Part shown: piece after piece, positions 1 through 10,584 of the stretch
Layout of the letters: the number at the start of each line of letters is the position of its first letter
How positions within the stretch are numbered: position 1 is the stretch's first letter
Assembly: GCA_023376005.1 (NCBI GenBank)
Contig: CM042181.1
Location: forward strand, 15,891,331 to 15,955,330
Source: Doryteuthis pealeii
Lineage: Eukaryota; Mollusca; Cephalopoda; Myopsida; Loliginidae
Direction: 5' to 3'
Length of the DNA stretch: 64,000 nucleotides
The notes under the pieces: model-generated
Seen by the model: the letters and a program-made list of their open reading frames with translations, nothing else
Databases searched by the model: none
What the model was told of the DNA's origin: nothing
Translations under genes and position numbers: made by a program

Positions 1-198
1 AAATCATTCGTACTTATTTCTGACTTAGAAACTAGCCCTTCCCGGACTTTTTTCGTGACGGACTGCAAAAGATTTGGAGGAAGGATCTTACTTTTTCTAC
101 AGGGTTTGTCCCTTTGGGGAAGTGGAGAACACGTGGAAGAAGAAAACGAACGGTTTGTTGACAACAGAGGTGGCGAGAGTGAAGTGTCTACCTGAAGG

Positions 199-486
199 GT
201 GGCGTTATTGTCAATATCGCTAGTAGTCGAAGATACAAGAGAGGTTGAAAAAAAGTCCTCTTTGGAAGAAGTGGGATTCGGAGAGGAACAACTGGTGTCT
301 GCATCACTGGACCACTCCATCTTCGTAAACAAGCGAGCAAAAAAAAAGTTACATCCAGTTTGCGAATCCAAGGAAATGCGCGAGGAAACGAGTCGCGAAT
401 TTCGCCAAAGTTTATACAGGAAGTGGGTCATGTTAGTTAAACGCAATACGCATGCGCGAGTTTTCAAAAAAACCATATCACCCTAA
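199..486 (+). other. Unassigned open frame in a CpG-rich segment
   Basis: Bases 1-490 are richer in G+C and CpG than the surroundings and contain an open frame of 95 codons without a recognised domain. A site close to the NRF1 consensus, ACGCATGCGCGAG, lies at 448-460. It could be the promoter or first exon of a neighbouring gene outside the window. I see no conserved protein motif, so no product is assigned. Confidence 0.25.
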
Positions 487-740
487 AAAACGATTCGAAC
501 GAACAATTAAAAATATATATATAAATACCGATTTAATATTTGTATTAATCGATCATATATCTATTTTATAAATTTGGAAAGAATATTTTACCTAAATCTG
601 AAAGAAAAAATTCTGTTTCAACCGGATAAAGTAAAATGTATATAAATGAAAACCGGATAATCTTTAGAGCGGTTACACATAGAATACCGACACCGGCATA
701 GTTGTCAATGTTTTTGTTTTTAAATGTTTAAAAAAAAAAA

Positions 741-886
741 GTAGTTACTTACCCAACCCGTTCGACACGTGCAGAGTGTGACACAAGGTCATGAATATGA
801 GGTATTCAGGCGAGGATCGAACTCGCTATTTAGTAATAAAGGATTTGCGTGAAGCTTGCTAACCGTTACACCACGATGGTGTGCCT
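741..886 (-). mobile_element. tRNA-derived SINE, family B, full head and tail
   Basis: On the minus strand it reads an A-box-like TGGTGTAACGGTTAGC, a B-box-like GAGTTCGATCCTCGCC, then a tail containing CCTTGTGTCACAC. The tail motif recurs in several SINE copies in the window. Confidence 0.7.
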
Positions 887-892
887 GTGTTT

Positions 893-918
893 AAATTAAA
901 TTAAATTAAATTAAAAAA
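893..918. repeat. TTAAA microsatellite
   Basis: About four TTAAA units followed by an A-run, just downstream of the family B SINE head. Confidence 0.8.
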
Positions 919-929
919 AACATAAGCCT

Positions 930-1455
930 AGCTTGGTCCCCCTCGCGTAGTGTAAATGTAAGCAGGATTGTTAGTGAAATCGATTCTCACTGAGCGCTCA
1001 TACTTCCGGCCTTGAGCCACAAATAAACTAAACTTAGTAAAAAAAACCAAAAAAAAATAAAAAAAATAATGGTTAGCGAGCGAGATTAGCAGACCAGATC
1101 ATTGTTAGTGAGTTCGATTCTCACTGGGCGCCCCATACTCCTGGCTTTGGAGTCAAACATATTTGGGCGCCTCACGTGGTGTAATGGTTACTTACTGAGA
1201 TTTGCGTGTTCGATTCTCACTGGGTGACTCACATCCCTGTTCTTGTACCACACCTATTAAATAAACTTTATTTAATAATTAAGCTTGCTTTATTTAATAA
1301 AGTAAGCTTAATTATTTGGGCACATCATGTGGTGCAATGGTTACTGAGATAGAGTCTATAGGGACCGGCCCCTATATTAATAATAAGTCTCCTCTTTTGG
1401 GGGGTTCGATTGTTACTGGGCGTCTCATAGTCCTGACATTGTGCCACAACTAATT
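930..1455 (+). mobile_element. Cluster of four partial family B tRNA-SINE copies
   Basis: Four same-strand segments start near 930, 1066, 1163 and 1317. Each has GTGGTGTAATGG-like and TTCGATTCTCACTGGG-like parts and a CCGGCCTTG or similar tail. A near-palindrome around AATTAAGCTT lies at 1271-1316 between the last two. Confidence 0.6.
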
Positions 1456-1904
1456 TGAATTAAGTTTCTTCTTAAATTATACAATAATAAAAATCAGTGG
1501 CTTGATTGTAAATAAATATGATGTTTTTATTTTCTATTTTACTGAGTATTTTATTTTAAAATCTTCAAAAGAAAAATTCGGTCTGTGTTTTGTACACTAA
1601 AGAAAGATCCGAGCACGTGTCATTGTAAGAAAAAATGGTGAAGACCAGTAAAAACCAAAGTTCAATAAAATTATACCCTAATTTTGTCCGAGAGGGGGTT
1701 AACAGTTGTTTTTTTTTGTTTTTTTACCCTTCATTTTCGATGAGAAAAGCTGAATGAAAAACATATGGATATAAAATTTCTATCTTTAAAGGAATAAATT
1801 CTATATGAATAAAACAAAAGCTATATAAGGCTTATATTTTTTTGTTTTATTTTTAGTCATTTTTTAAATTAATTTTTTTAATATATCATCGATTTATATT
1901 TTAT
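1456..1904. other. AT-rich intergenic stretch, nothing recognised
   Basis: Homopolymer-rich sequence without open frames or repeat signatures that I can name. Confidence 0.5.
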
Positions 1905-1913
1905 ACTATAAAT

Positions 1914-2976
1914 TAGGGACTGGCAAAAAAGAATCAGCTTCTACGAGTTTTAAAAGCGAATTAAAAATAATTAAATCTATTATTTAAGGTCAAACTTTGT
2001 CTAAATCGATAAGTAGTAACATAATGACCATCATTAAAAAAAGAAAAATATCATTACATATGCAGTTTATTTTTAATACATTTAAAGGGGTTTGTTTTGG
2101 TCAATTGCGATCCGCCATTCTGTCTCTTTTTCAATGGTTTTAAGTGCTTGTTTACAATTTTACTGTAACATTCGCGATTGCAAAAAAAAATTTACCAAAA
2201 ATCAGGTAATTATCCGATTTTAATTAAATTTTCAGTATTGATTTAACAATTAATGAATTTTATAATGCATTAGTTATTTTATTTCAAAACTTTAATTTAG
2301 TATTTTTGCTATGAAAAATTAATATATAAAATTCATTTAAAATGTGAAAAATCTGATTTTAAGTTTAAAATGTTATATTTTTAGATTCTAGACATAAATA
2401 TCTATTTAATGCAAACCTTATTTTATTACATCTAATTATACTTTTTGAAGAAAAACTCGATTGAAAATGTACCCCCTCTCCCTTTTTAAGCAGAAAAAAT
2501 ATCGATGTATATATTTTTTCTTTTATAAGATAATAGCCAATTGAATAATTATCGAAATGAGTAAAAAAAATCTCCAAAAAATTAATTATCTATTATTTTT
2601 TTACATTTTATTTTTCGATATTCGGTACTTATTTTCTCATAGAAAAGCCACCGTAAAAGTTTTTTTTTTGTTTCTATTCATAACTTCGGTCTTTTATCTC
2701 TTTATTTCTACTGTAATTAGTATAGTATAAGACCAACTTGAAAAAAATGTTACGCCCCCAACATTGGCGTCAAAATTAAGCGACCTGAAAAAATGAGAAA
2801 GTTTTGAAATAAAATAAATAATGCATTATAAAGATCATTCATTGTTAAATAAACACTGAAAATTTCATTAGAATCTGATAATTCCCTGATTTTTGGTAAA
2901 TTATTTTTTGTGTAGGATGAGGGTTGCTAAAGTCATTTTGTCAAAAACGCATTTTAGGTTCATTTTGCCAGTCCCT
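1914..2976. mobile_element. 1.06-kb fold-back TIR element with 9-bp target duplication
   Basis: The ends are AGGGACTGGCAAAA and TTTTGCCAGTCCCT. Both are flanked by ACTATAAAT (1905-1913 and 2977-2985). Internal inverted arms pair roughly 2188-2290 with 2802-2912 (TTTACCAAAAATCAGG versus its reverse complement). There is no transposase frame, so it is non-autonomous. A 9-bp duplication with long inverted arms suggests the Mutator group, but that is inference. Confidence 0.65.
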
Positions 2977-2989
2977 ACTATAAATGAAT

Positions 2990-4080
2990 GATAAAGAATT
3001 AATTTGAAAAATAAAATAAATTAATAAATGATAAATAAAAGACAAGTAAAATAAAATACAAACAAGAATGATGATAAAAATAAACAACTCAAAAACAAGA
3101 AAATTAAACAAATATATAGAAAAAGATTTTTTATTTATCTATAAATTCATTTTTAATATTTAAAATCTCGGTAACGCTGGGTAGATCTGCCAGTACTTTA
3201 TAAAATTTGAATGTGTCCAAATTTTTCCTCTGTATTTTTTAATTTTTATTTATTTATTATTATTTAGTTGAATAATAAATAAACCAATCTTTTTTTTTTC
3301 TTTTCTTTTTTGTAAGATATATAGGTTAGGGTAGGTTGATTTTTCATTTTTTTTTTTTAAATATCAAATTCTCTAAAACAGCTTAAATTGTGTGTTGGTA
3401 TAATAAATACTGATACTAAAAACTAAATCTCTTACTTGCACTATTGTTTGAGGAAATAGCATCAAAGATCGCCTGTTAAAATGCACTAAAAATCCTCGTT
3501 TTCGCAACATTTGGCCAAGATATTGGTTAGAAAATTTAGCAATTTCAATATTAAAAACAGAAATGCATTTTACTAAGATGAAACGAAAAAGATATAATAG
3601 CTAGAATTAAAATTGAAAATCTACCCTCACCCCATCATCACCAACACCTCTGATATGTTGTTTTTTACCTCGTTGATTAAGCTGTAACAAGGATAACATT
3701 TTAAAGATTGAAATCTATTTCTTCGAATGAAGGCAAAGTTTTGAAGAAAAATATTTTGAGGGGTAATTCTTTATGTTAAATTGCAACTTTCGCCACATGG
3801 GAGACATTACAGTTCTAAAATTGACCTACCCTACTGTTGGTGGAAAGCCGTGAAAAACGTGTGTCATTCTTTGAAACACAATCTTTCTATATATTATCGG
3901 GTTAAAAAGAGCATAGATTCCTTTTTGGCACCAAGAATCAAGAAGGGGGTTCTGCACATGCCCCATTGCCCCAAGGGTCCCTCTGGTCTGAGGTCTTCTG
4001 GGATATTATTACTTTTTGTGTCTTTTTATTTATTTTTTATATTCAATTTAATTTTGTTTTATTTATTCTTATTAATCCCC
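2990..4080. other. AT-rich intergenic stretch
   Basis: No gene or element recognised. An open frame at 3781-4158 runs into a family E fragment and low-complexity Phe/Leu sequence, so it is not treated as a gene. Confidence 0.5.
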
Positions 4081-4082
4081 AC

Positions 4083-4175
4083 ACACCCTCCGATCAATCA
4101 ACTGGTCAGGTCAAGCCCTAGCACTTATATGATTGTCCCAGCCCTATTGCCATTATGACAAACCTCCAACCCTTT
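4083..4175 (+). mobile_element. SINE-E fragment
   Basis: Matches the middle of family E (CCGATCAATCAACTGG, CAAGCCCTAGCAC, CCCTATTGCC). It abuts a family C SINE. Confidence 0.6.
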
Positions 4176-4189
4176 TTAACATATATTTA

Positions 4190-4470
4190 CCAACCCCTCT
4201 GCAAGAGCAGGATGTGACACAAGGTTAATTTCTTAGGTGGAGTTTAACAGGTTTGAATTCAGAGTTTTCCTTCTCCTAGACTGGTTACCTAGCCATGGTT
4301 AAAGAACCCAGTCTGCCCTGTTATTTACCCATAGCTAGAGGGAGAATTGGATTCATACCTTTCCCAAGGGTATTAGCGTGATGTGAAATGCAAACAGTCT
4401 CATCCAGGAATTGAACTCGGGTCGACGATTCTATTTCCTGCGACTCTAACCATTACACCACGCGTCTCCC
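4190..4470 (-). mobile_element. tRNA-derived SINE, family C
   Basis: On the minus strand it starts GGGAGACGCGTGGTGTAATG (A box) with B box CGAGTTCAATTCCTGG. A body of about 200 bp follows, ending CCTTGTGTCACATCCTGC and GAGGGGTTGGTAAATATAT. It is the same family as the copy at 35513-35801, which has a clear target duplication. Confidence 0.75.
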
Positions 4471-4630
4471 TTTTTATCATATATGTGCAAGAACACCCCT
4501 CAGAGATTCAGAACTGGAGCCTCATCATCTGATCCAGTGTAGTGTTATTCATACACATGACACTGAGGTCATCTAATATGTGTTAGAAAATACTCTTAGC
4601 GTGTATACCAGGTGCCCCCCCCCTTTTTTT

Positions 4631-5003
4631 GGTTTGGTTTGGTCTGTTTTACGGCATATCAACCTCAGTGGGTCATTTAATGCCGATAAAGTTTTGAAAT
4701 AAATCAATTCTTAATGGATAATACAATTTTTTTATAATACATTTTTCTATTTAACCCATAGATGGGACCCTAACAGGTACTACCACTCCGGGTCAGAGTG
4801 GACCAGGGAGCAATGGTGATGAATGGGTGCTCCACATTCTCCTAAACCTCCAAAACTGGAACCTCACCATCAGATAGAGTTTAACGTCATTCCCAGGACA
4901 TGTAGACCCTCAGCCACCACCTTCTAGCACCATATGATAAGAAGGGGTTGTAGGTTGCCATAAGGGCAATAGGGTTGGGAAAAATCATATAGGTGCTAGG
5001 GCT
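4631..5003 (-). mobile_element. SINE-E (LINE-tailed), 5'-truncated
   Basis: The tail at 4631-4690 (reverse: GGCATTAAATGACCCACTGA then GGTTGATATGCCGT and AAACC repeats) matches the 3' end of the LINE at 30-32 kb. The body contains GGGACCCTAACAGGTACTAC on the + strand. Confidence 0.7.
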
Positions 5004-5755
5004 TGATGACTGAGGTCATCTAATATGTGTTAGAAAATACTCTTAGCGTGTATACCAAGTGCCCCCCCCCACATTTTTTGGTGGGGAGAGTTCTTATCCC
5101 TCTCCAGGGGACACAGTCAGCATATTCTAAGCCCCACCAACAGTGCTATTATTAAAATAAAACAATTTCAGGTAATAATCTATTTATTTATAATATCTTA
5201 TCTTTTTTTTTTTTAAAACTTCATTCAATTTTTTAAAAATTAATTTGTCGGGTGGCAAGAGGTTCAATGTTTTAGGTTTAAAGGTAGCTGGTTATTCCTT
5301 GTGCATGTTCATAGAGTTTACTTTTAACACTATTATGTTTGGTGGTTGCGCAGAAAAGAATTCAAAGAAAGAAAAGAAAGAGATAGACAATAGGTAGTTT
5401 TAGAATTCAGGCTTTATTCATGGGTCATAGCCACCACATGGAGGGGAAATTTCTGCCTGTCCAGAAATAGCGTCTGGTCTCAGTTAAGGCCTAAGTCAGA
5501 ATGGCTGAGAGATTATCTTGGGGGTTGGAAGTAGGTCCTTTTTTCTGCATATATTCGGAGGGTTTTTCCAGTCTGAAGGCTCATGGGAGTTTATTTTTTA
5601 TTTATTTTTTATTTTAAATTTATTTCAATCCTCACAAATTTTTTTTTTTTTTTAAATAGTGAAAAAGTGAGCTGGATTTGGTGACTACATAAGTATTTAT
5701 AATGTCAAAGTGGGATAACAACTCCAACATTGTACTCTTTAAGATATTCGGGGGG
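5004..5755. other. Intergenic stretch, nothing recognised
   Basis: Contains a C-run near 5063-5071 and AT-rich DNA. No coding signal is visible. Confidence 0.4.
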
Positions 5756-5759
5756 AGGG

Positions 5760-6062
5760 GTTACGGCATGTCAACCCTTGTTGGGTTATTTTATGCCAAA
5801 TAAATTTTCTTTAATCATTCTTGATGGGTATTCAATTTTTTTCTAAACTCATTTTTTTTCTATTATTTTTTTCTCTATTTTTATATATCTTTTCATATTC
5901 TAATATATATTTTTTCTATTTTCATAGATCATAGATAGGACCCTAACAGGTACTACCACTCCGGATGAGAGTGAACCTGGGAGTAATGGTGATAAAGGGG
6001 TACTCCATACTTCCCAGAGCTCTAAAATTGCAACTTCACTATTAGATGAAGTTTAACAACAT
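5760..6062 (-). mobile_element. Diverged SINE-E copy
   Basis: Retains GGCATGTCAACC, CCCTAACAGGTACTACCACT and AGTTTAACAAC with many substitutions. It is older than the 4.6 kb copy. Confidence 0.6.
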
Positions 6063-6096
6063 ACGCAGGACAAACAGACAGAATAAGGTTGAATAA

Positions 6097-6575
6097 GGTA
6101 GACTATGAATTCAGGGGCGTAAATTTTTATTATAGTCTACTGGACAGATGTTAGTAGAATATGAAATGAAGTTCAATGTATATATTTAATATTTCTCAAC
6201 TGGGATTAATACTTTTAATAAAAATGAAACTCTAAGGAAAACATTACTTAATTCATTTATAAGTTTTAAAAAAAGTTAAAGGACAGCATTAATTGATATT
6301 GTATAGATTTAGAATTGTTGCGTAGTGATTCAGTTATACACTTTTTATGAACTGTCTTTTAATTCTAAAAAAAAAAACACCAAAAAAAAACAAACTTATA
6401 AATGAATGAACGTATTAAGCTATGTTTTCCTTAGAGTTTGATTTTTATTAAAAGTATTTATCCCAGTTGAGAAATTAAAAAATATATACCTTGGACTTCA
6501 TTTCATATTCCACTAACGTCTGTCCTGTAGACTATAGTAAAAAAAATTATGCCACTAAATTCCCAGTCTACCCAG
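6097..6575. mobile_element. Fold-back TIR element, about 170-bp arms
   Basis: Left arm 6097-6275 and right arm 6390-6575 are inverted copies (for example AAACTCTAAGGAAAACAT versus ATGTTTTCCTTAGAGTTT-like). Termini are GGTAGACT and AGTCTACCC. GTTGAATAA occurs on both sides (6088-6096 and 6582-6590), but the right copy is not flush with the end. No coding capacity. Confidence 0.6.
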
Positions 6576-6619
6576 AATATAGTTGAATAAACTATAGTAT
6601 GTACAATTTTACTAAGGAG

Positions 6620-6722
6620 CTGGGCGCCTCGCCTGATAAAAGTTAGCGAGTTAGGCTAGTAGACCATTGTTAGTGGGTTCGATTCTCACTGGGTGCCTCA
6701 TACTTCCGGCTTTGTCTTATAA
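6620..6722 (+). mobile_element. tRNA-SINE fragment upstream of cyclin B3
   Basis: GGGCGCCTCGCCTGATAAAA through GTGGGTTCGATTCTCACTGG and CTTCCGGCTTTGTC, the same T-arm and tail as the other family B copies. Confidence 0.6.
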
Positions 6723-6780
6723 TAATACAATACAAAGTATTGTACGGCGATGGCGGGGGATGCTCATCATAATAAACAAA

Positions 6781-7044
6781 TTTATGAAGCTCATGAATAT
6801 TCATGAATCAAAACAGAGTTACGTTTCTTGTTAATTTTCCGTTAGTCCAAATAGAGAGTAAAGGGGGTGTAAATAAAATTGACCAATCAGCGAGCAGCAT
6901 TTTACGAACGAAATTCAAACCGTTTCGTGGACCAACTTACTTTTTATTCAAAGGAAAAAGCACAGAACATAGCATTGTTCAGTTGCAATTGAAGTCGATT
7001 TTTTAAATATTTTTTAACATTTCTAAAGTGAATTTTAAACAGAA
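6781..7044 (+). promoter_or_regulatory. CCNB3: Candidate cyclin B3 promoter and 5' UTR
   Basis: This stretch precedes the start codon. It contains a CCAAT box at 6883-6887 within GACCAATCAG. A TTCAAA at 6914-6919 (reverse TTTGAA, the CHR core) lies about 27 bases downstream. A perfect 16-bp palindrome, TCATGAATATTCATGA, sits at 6791-6806. CCAAT plus CHR is a known arrangement in animal G2/M gene promoters bound by NF-Y and DREAM/MuvB. Its use here is inferred from motifs only, and the transcription start is unknown. Confidence 0.4.
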
Positions 7045-7125
7045 ATGGCAACACGACGAATGACAAGAACTACAAATAATCCAGGACTTTCCCTGCGATC
7101 AACAAGGAACCAAAATACGACGAAA
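7045..7125 (+). CDS. CCNB3: Cyclin B3 exon 1 (aa 1-27)
   Basis: Starts at the first ATG (GAAATGGC context) and reads MATRRMTRTTNN onward for 27 codons, rich in Arg, Thr and Asn. It ends in AAA followed by the donor GTAAGT at 7126, phase 0. Short basic N-termini are usual for B-type cyclins. This start was chosen because it is the only ATG that reads in frame into exon 2 without a stop; an upstream non-coding exon cannot be excluded. Confidence 0.8.
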
Positions 7126-7289
7126 GTAAGTTTAGTTTTGCCTCTAAATTTCAAATCCTTTCTTAGATCGACGTTAGGCCTAAGAAACAATTTAACAGTT
7201 TTTAGTCATTTTATTTTTATTATTTATTTAAATAACCGGAACTTTATTTTAAATGTTATTTATCATTAAAATGTGAATATATTTATTCG

Positions 7290-7321
<32 letters not shown>

Positions 7322-10300
7322 CTAATGCAAAACAACTTTTTAATTAGGATATTTTTAAATTCTTCAACTGCAAATTTTATTTGTCAAATCGAAGATCAAA
7401 GACTAAAAATTATTTTAAATATTAGATATAAATTTAAAACTTTTCCTTTTTATCTATTTTAGAATCTTTTAATCGTGAATTTTAAATTTTTTTTCCTTTT
7501 TAAATTAAAAGGTAATTTTGTTAAATTTTAAAATTGAATTTATTCTTAATATTTAAATAAAACCGTCTTAGATTTTCTCTAAAGTGAAAGTTTGCAATTA
7601 CCTTGTCTTAATTGCAGACTTTTAAATTACTTTTTTTTTTTTTTTTAAATATCTTTATAAACCTTTTTTTTATCCCCATTTATTCCTAAATTAACAGCTA
7701 ATTTATTTGTCAAATCAGACACAAAAAAAAAAAAAAAAAAAAACTAAAAATTTTGAATGTTGCATGTCGGTTATAAAGACTTTCCTTTTTTAAATTACAC
7801 TTAAAAAAAAAAAACTTAATTTTTATAAACCTTTGACTCTATTTATTCCTAAATTAATCAATATTTTAAGTATATATTATATACATACAAAAATCAGTTA
7901 CGTGAACCTTTTCTTAAAAGATCAGATGTGTATATCTGATAAAAAGAAAAATGCAACGTTAATTTTCTTGCGCGAAAAATCACCACCATTCTACAAATCT
8001 CAAATCCTTTTTCTTTAACTATTTATTAAAGCATTTAATATTATGACCGTATTCCTTGTGTATGTATATATATATATATATATATTATAACCTTTCTATT
8101 TTTTTCTCAGGTAAATGGTTTACCAAACTTTATAAATCCTCCTGTTAAAAGAACAAGATCCAAAACCGATGTTAATCCTGAACCACAACAGAAAAAACGA
8201 GCCGTTTTTGGAGATATAACAAACGTGAGTAATTTGACCCCCTCCTTTTTATTTTTTTATTTTTTTTTTTTTCTGTCCTAAATTTTGAATTTTGTGGATT
8301 AAGGATGATATGCTGATAAATTGGTCTATCGTAATTTCGTTAAAAAAAAACCCGGGACCATATTTTGCCACTAGTGCCGAAAACTGTTAGGTCTATTTCA
8401 TTAAACAATGACTCATTTAATTCGTGGGAAACCGTGTGAAGTGGTCGTAAAGTGGGTGATCAGTTTATAACGCTTATCTCTAATAATAAATGCGTGTATC
8501 ACATTTTTCAGCTTTACTTCGAAATTTGATATGTTTATGAAATGTCATTGTTTGGACAAAGGCCAAAACGAGAGTCCTTCATAGGCGCTAGCTTAATTGC
8601 CGTTCGATAGGGCGGCCTTTAAGCTAGTAATAAAATTGTTTTTTGTTTTTCTTATTACATGTTGTCATTACAATGTAAAACTGCATTTTGTCTTTGTTTA
8701 TTTAAAGTTTAACTTAAAGATACGCACTCCCAAATTTTTCAGTTTTTTTTTTTTTTTTTTTCTTTCTAAATATCTGAATGGCAATGCTCTTTTCAAATTA
8801 GCAGCAGGAGCAAACTTTTTTCCGGGAAAATAAACTTTTTTTAATATTAAACTTTTTTTTACAAATTTAATAATTTAAACTTTAACTACTGTAAAAAATT
8901 TTTTTCGGAAAAAAAAATCGCAAGAGCGTACTAGACTGGGTCTTTCTTTAAAAGCTGAGATCCGTGAGTGCTTATCTTGATAAATTTCACTCTGTAAATT
9001 TGAAATTTAAACGAGAACCCACTGGCTCCCTAAAATTAATGTTCTTGACCACTGGACATAAATTTTAAGTGTCTACCTAGGGGGGGGGGCTTAATAAACT
9101 TGAAATTTTACCTTTTACTGTCAATTTGCCAATAAAATTCCACAATATTGGGGTTTTTTTTTTTTTTTTTTTTTTTTTCTTTAATTTTGCCAAACTTAAA
9201 TTTTTTTTTATCTCCAGAACAAGAAGGAAAATATAAAACCTGGCAAACCATTGCTGGAAAAAACGAAAATCCCTCTTCCCCAGAAGCAGCCAAAAGTGAC
9301 CCGTTCATCTCTTAAAGCAAAAGCAGCTGCTACCCGACCCTCATCAACAGCTGTTCGTGCCGCCCCTAAGGCAACCTCGGCCCCCAAGCCAACCTCAGCC
9401 CCTGTCCAAGATGAACCTCTTATCATAGAATTGACACAGGCTTTGGATTTAACAGAAAAGAATAAGACAACACCGAAAGAGTAAGTTTTCTTTCTTTAAC
9501 CCCTTGTTTGTTGGGGGGGGGGGTCTGATGGTGTGAAATGGGCAAAACTTGTAAATTGGTCATAAAATTAAAACAAACTTTTGGTCCTCCGTGACTGTTT
9601 AACTACAATGAACTTTTTGCGAATTGGATTACGGTTTTGGGATTAAGGTTGTTTTTAAATACGTATCGCTTTAAAAAAAAAAACGAACCCAAAATTACTA
9701 TACATTTAACTAAACATTGAAATCAATTGAATCCAACGGTAGATACGTTAGTCTCAGTTGTTTGTGTTAGTATTGCAATGTATAATTTCAATTAAACTTG
9801 GTTTTAAAAAAAATATATTTTTCAACATTAAATGTATAGGAATTTATTTAATTAATGCGTAATTAAAAACAACCTTAAACCCCTAAACCGTAACCGAATT
9901 CGCAAAAAGTTAATTCATAGACTGCAGTTAAACTGTCACGAGGACCACCAAAAGATTTTCCGTTTTAATTTTCCGACCGATTTGCAAGTTCAGCCGTGAA
10001 ATGTTTTCTTTTATATATTTAAAAAAATCCATGCTTGAAAATTTTAAGCCTTCACCCACCCACCCCTATTCTATTTTTGCGAGGCAATAATCGCCAACAT
10101 ATTGTTTCTTTCAATTAAAAGGTAAACATTAATTTTATTTCATGTCTGTCTATATCGGCGAGGGAGTTTATCGCCTGTTCCCGGGCGCTGGACCAAGACT
10201 TTTTTGCATATGGAGTGCCACACCTACCATCAGCTCCTTATTGACAACTGAAACTTTTTAGTTTCTATTTAGATTAATTGATTTTAGGGACTGGTCATTA

Positions 10301-10544
10301 AAAATGATTTTTACTTTTAGAACTGGTTTGAATAGAAAAATAAGCATTTTCTTTTTGTTGTAAATATTGTTTTAAATTAGCGATTGACTGCACACACTTG
10401 TTTTGGACGTCCCTAGTGATGGTTATCAAATAATTACTAGTGAGTTCGAGTCTCACTGTGTGTCCTATAACACGGCCTTGTACCATAACTAAAAGCTTAG
10501 TAAATAACTACCCCCTACACTAATTTGGCAATTTTTGTGAATTT

Positions 10545-10584
<40 letters not shown>

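Noticed and set aside
3781..4158. 125-codon open frame as a gene
   Set aside because: It overlaps a SINE-E fragment and low-complexity sequence, with no motif.
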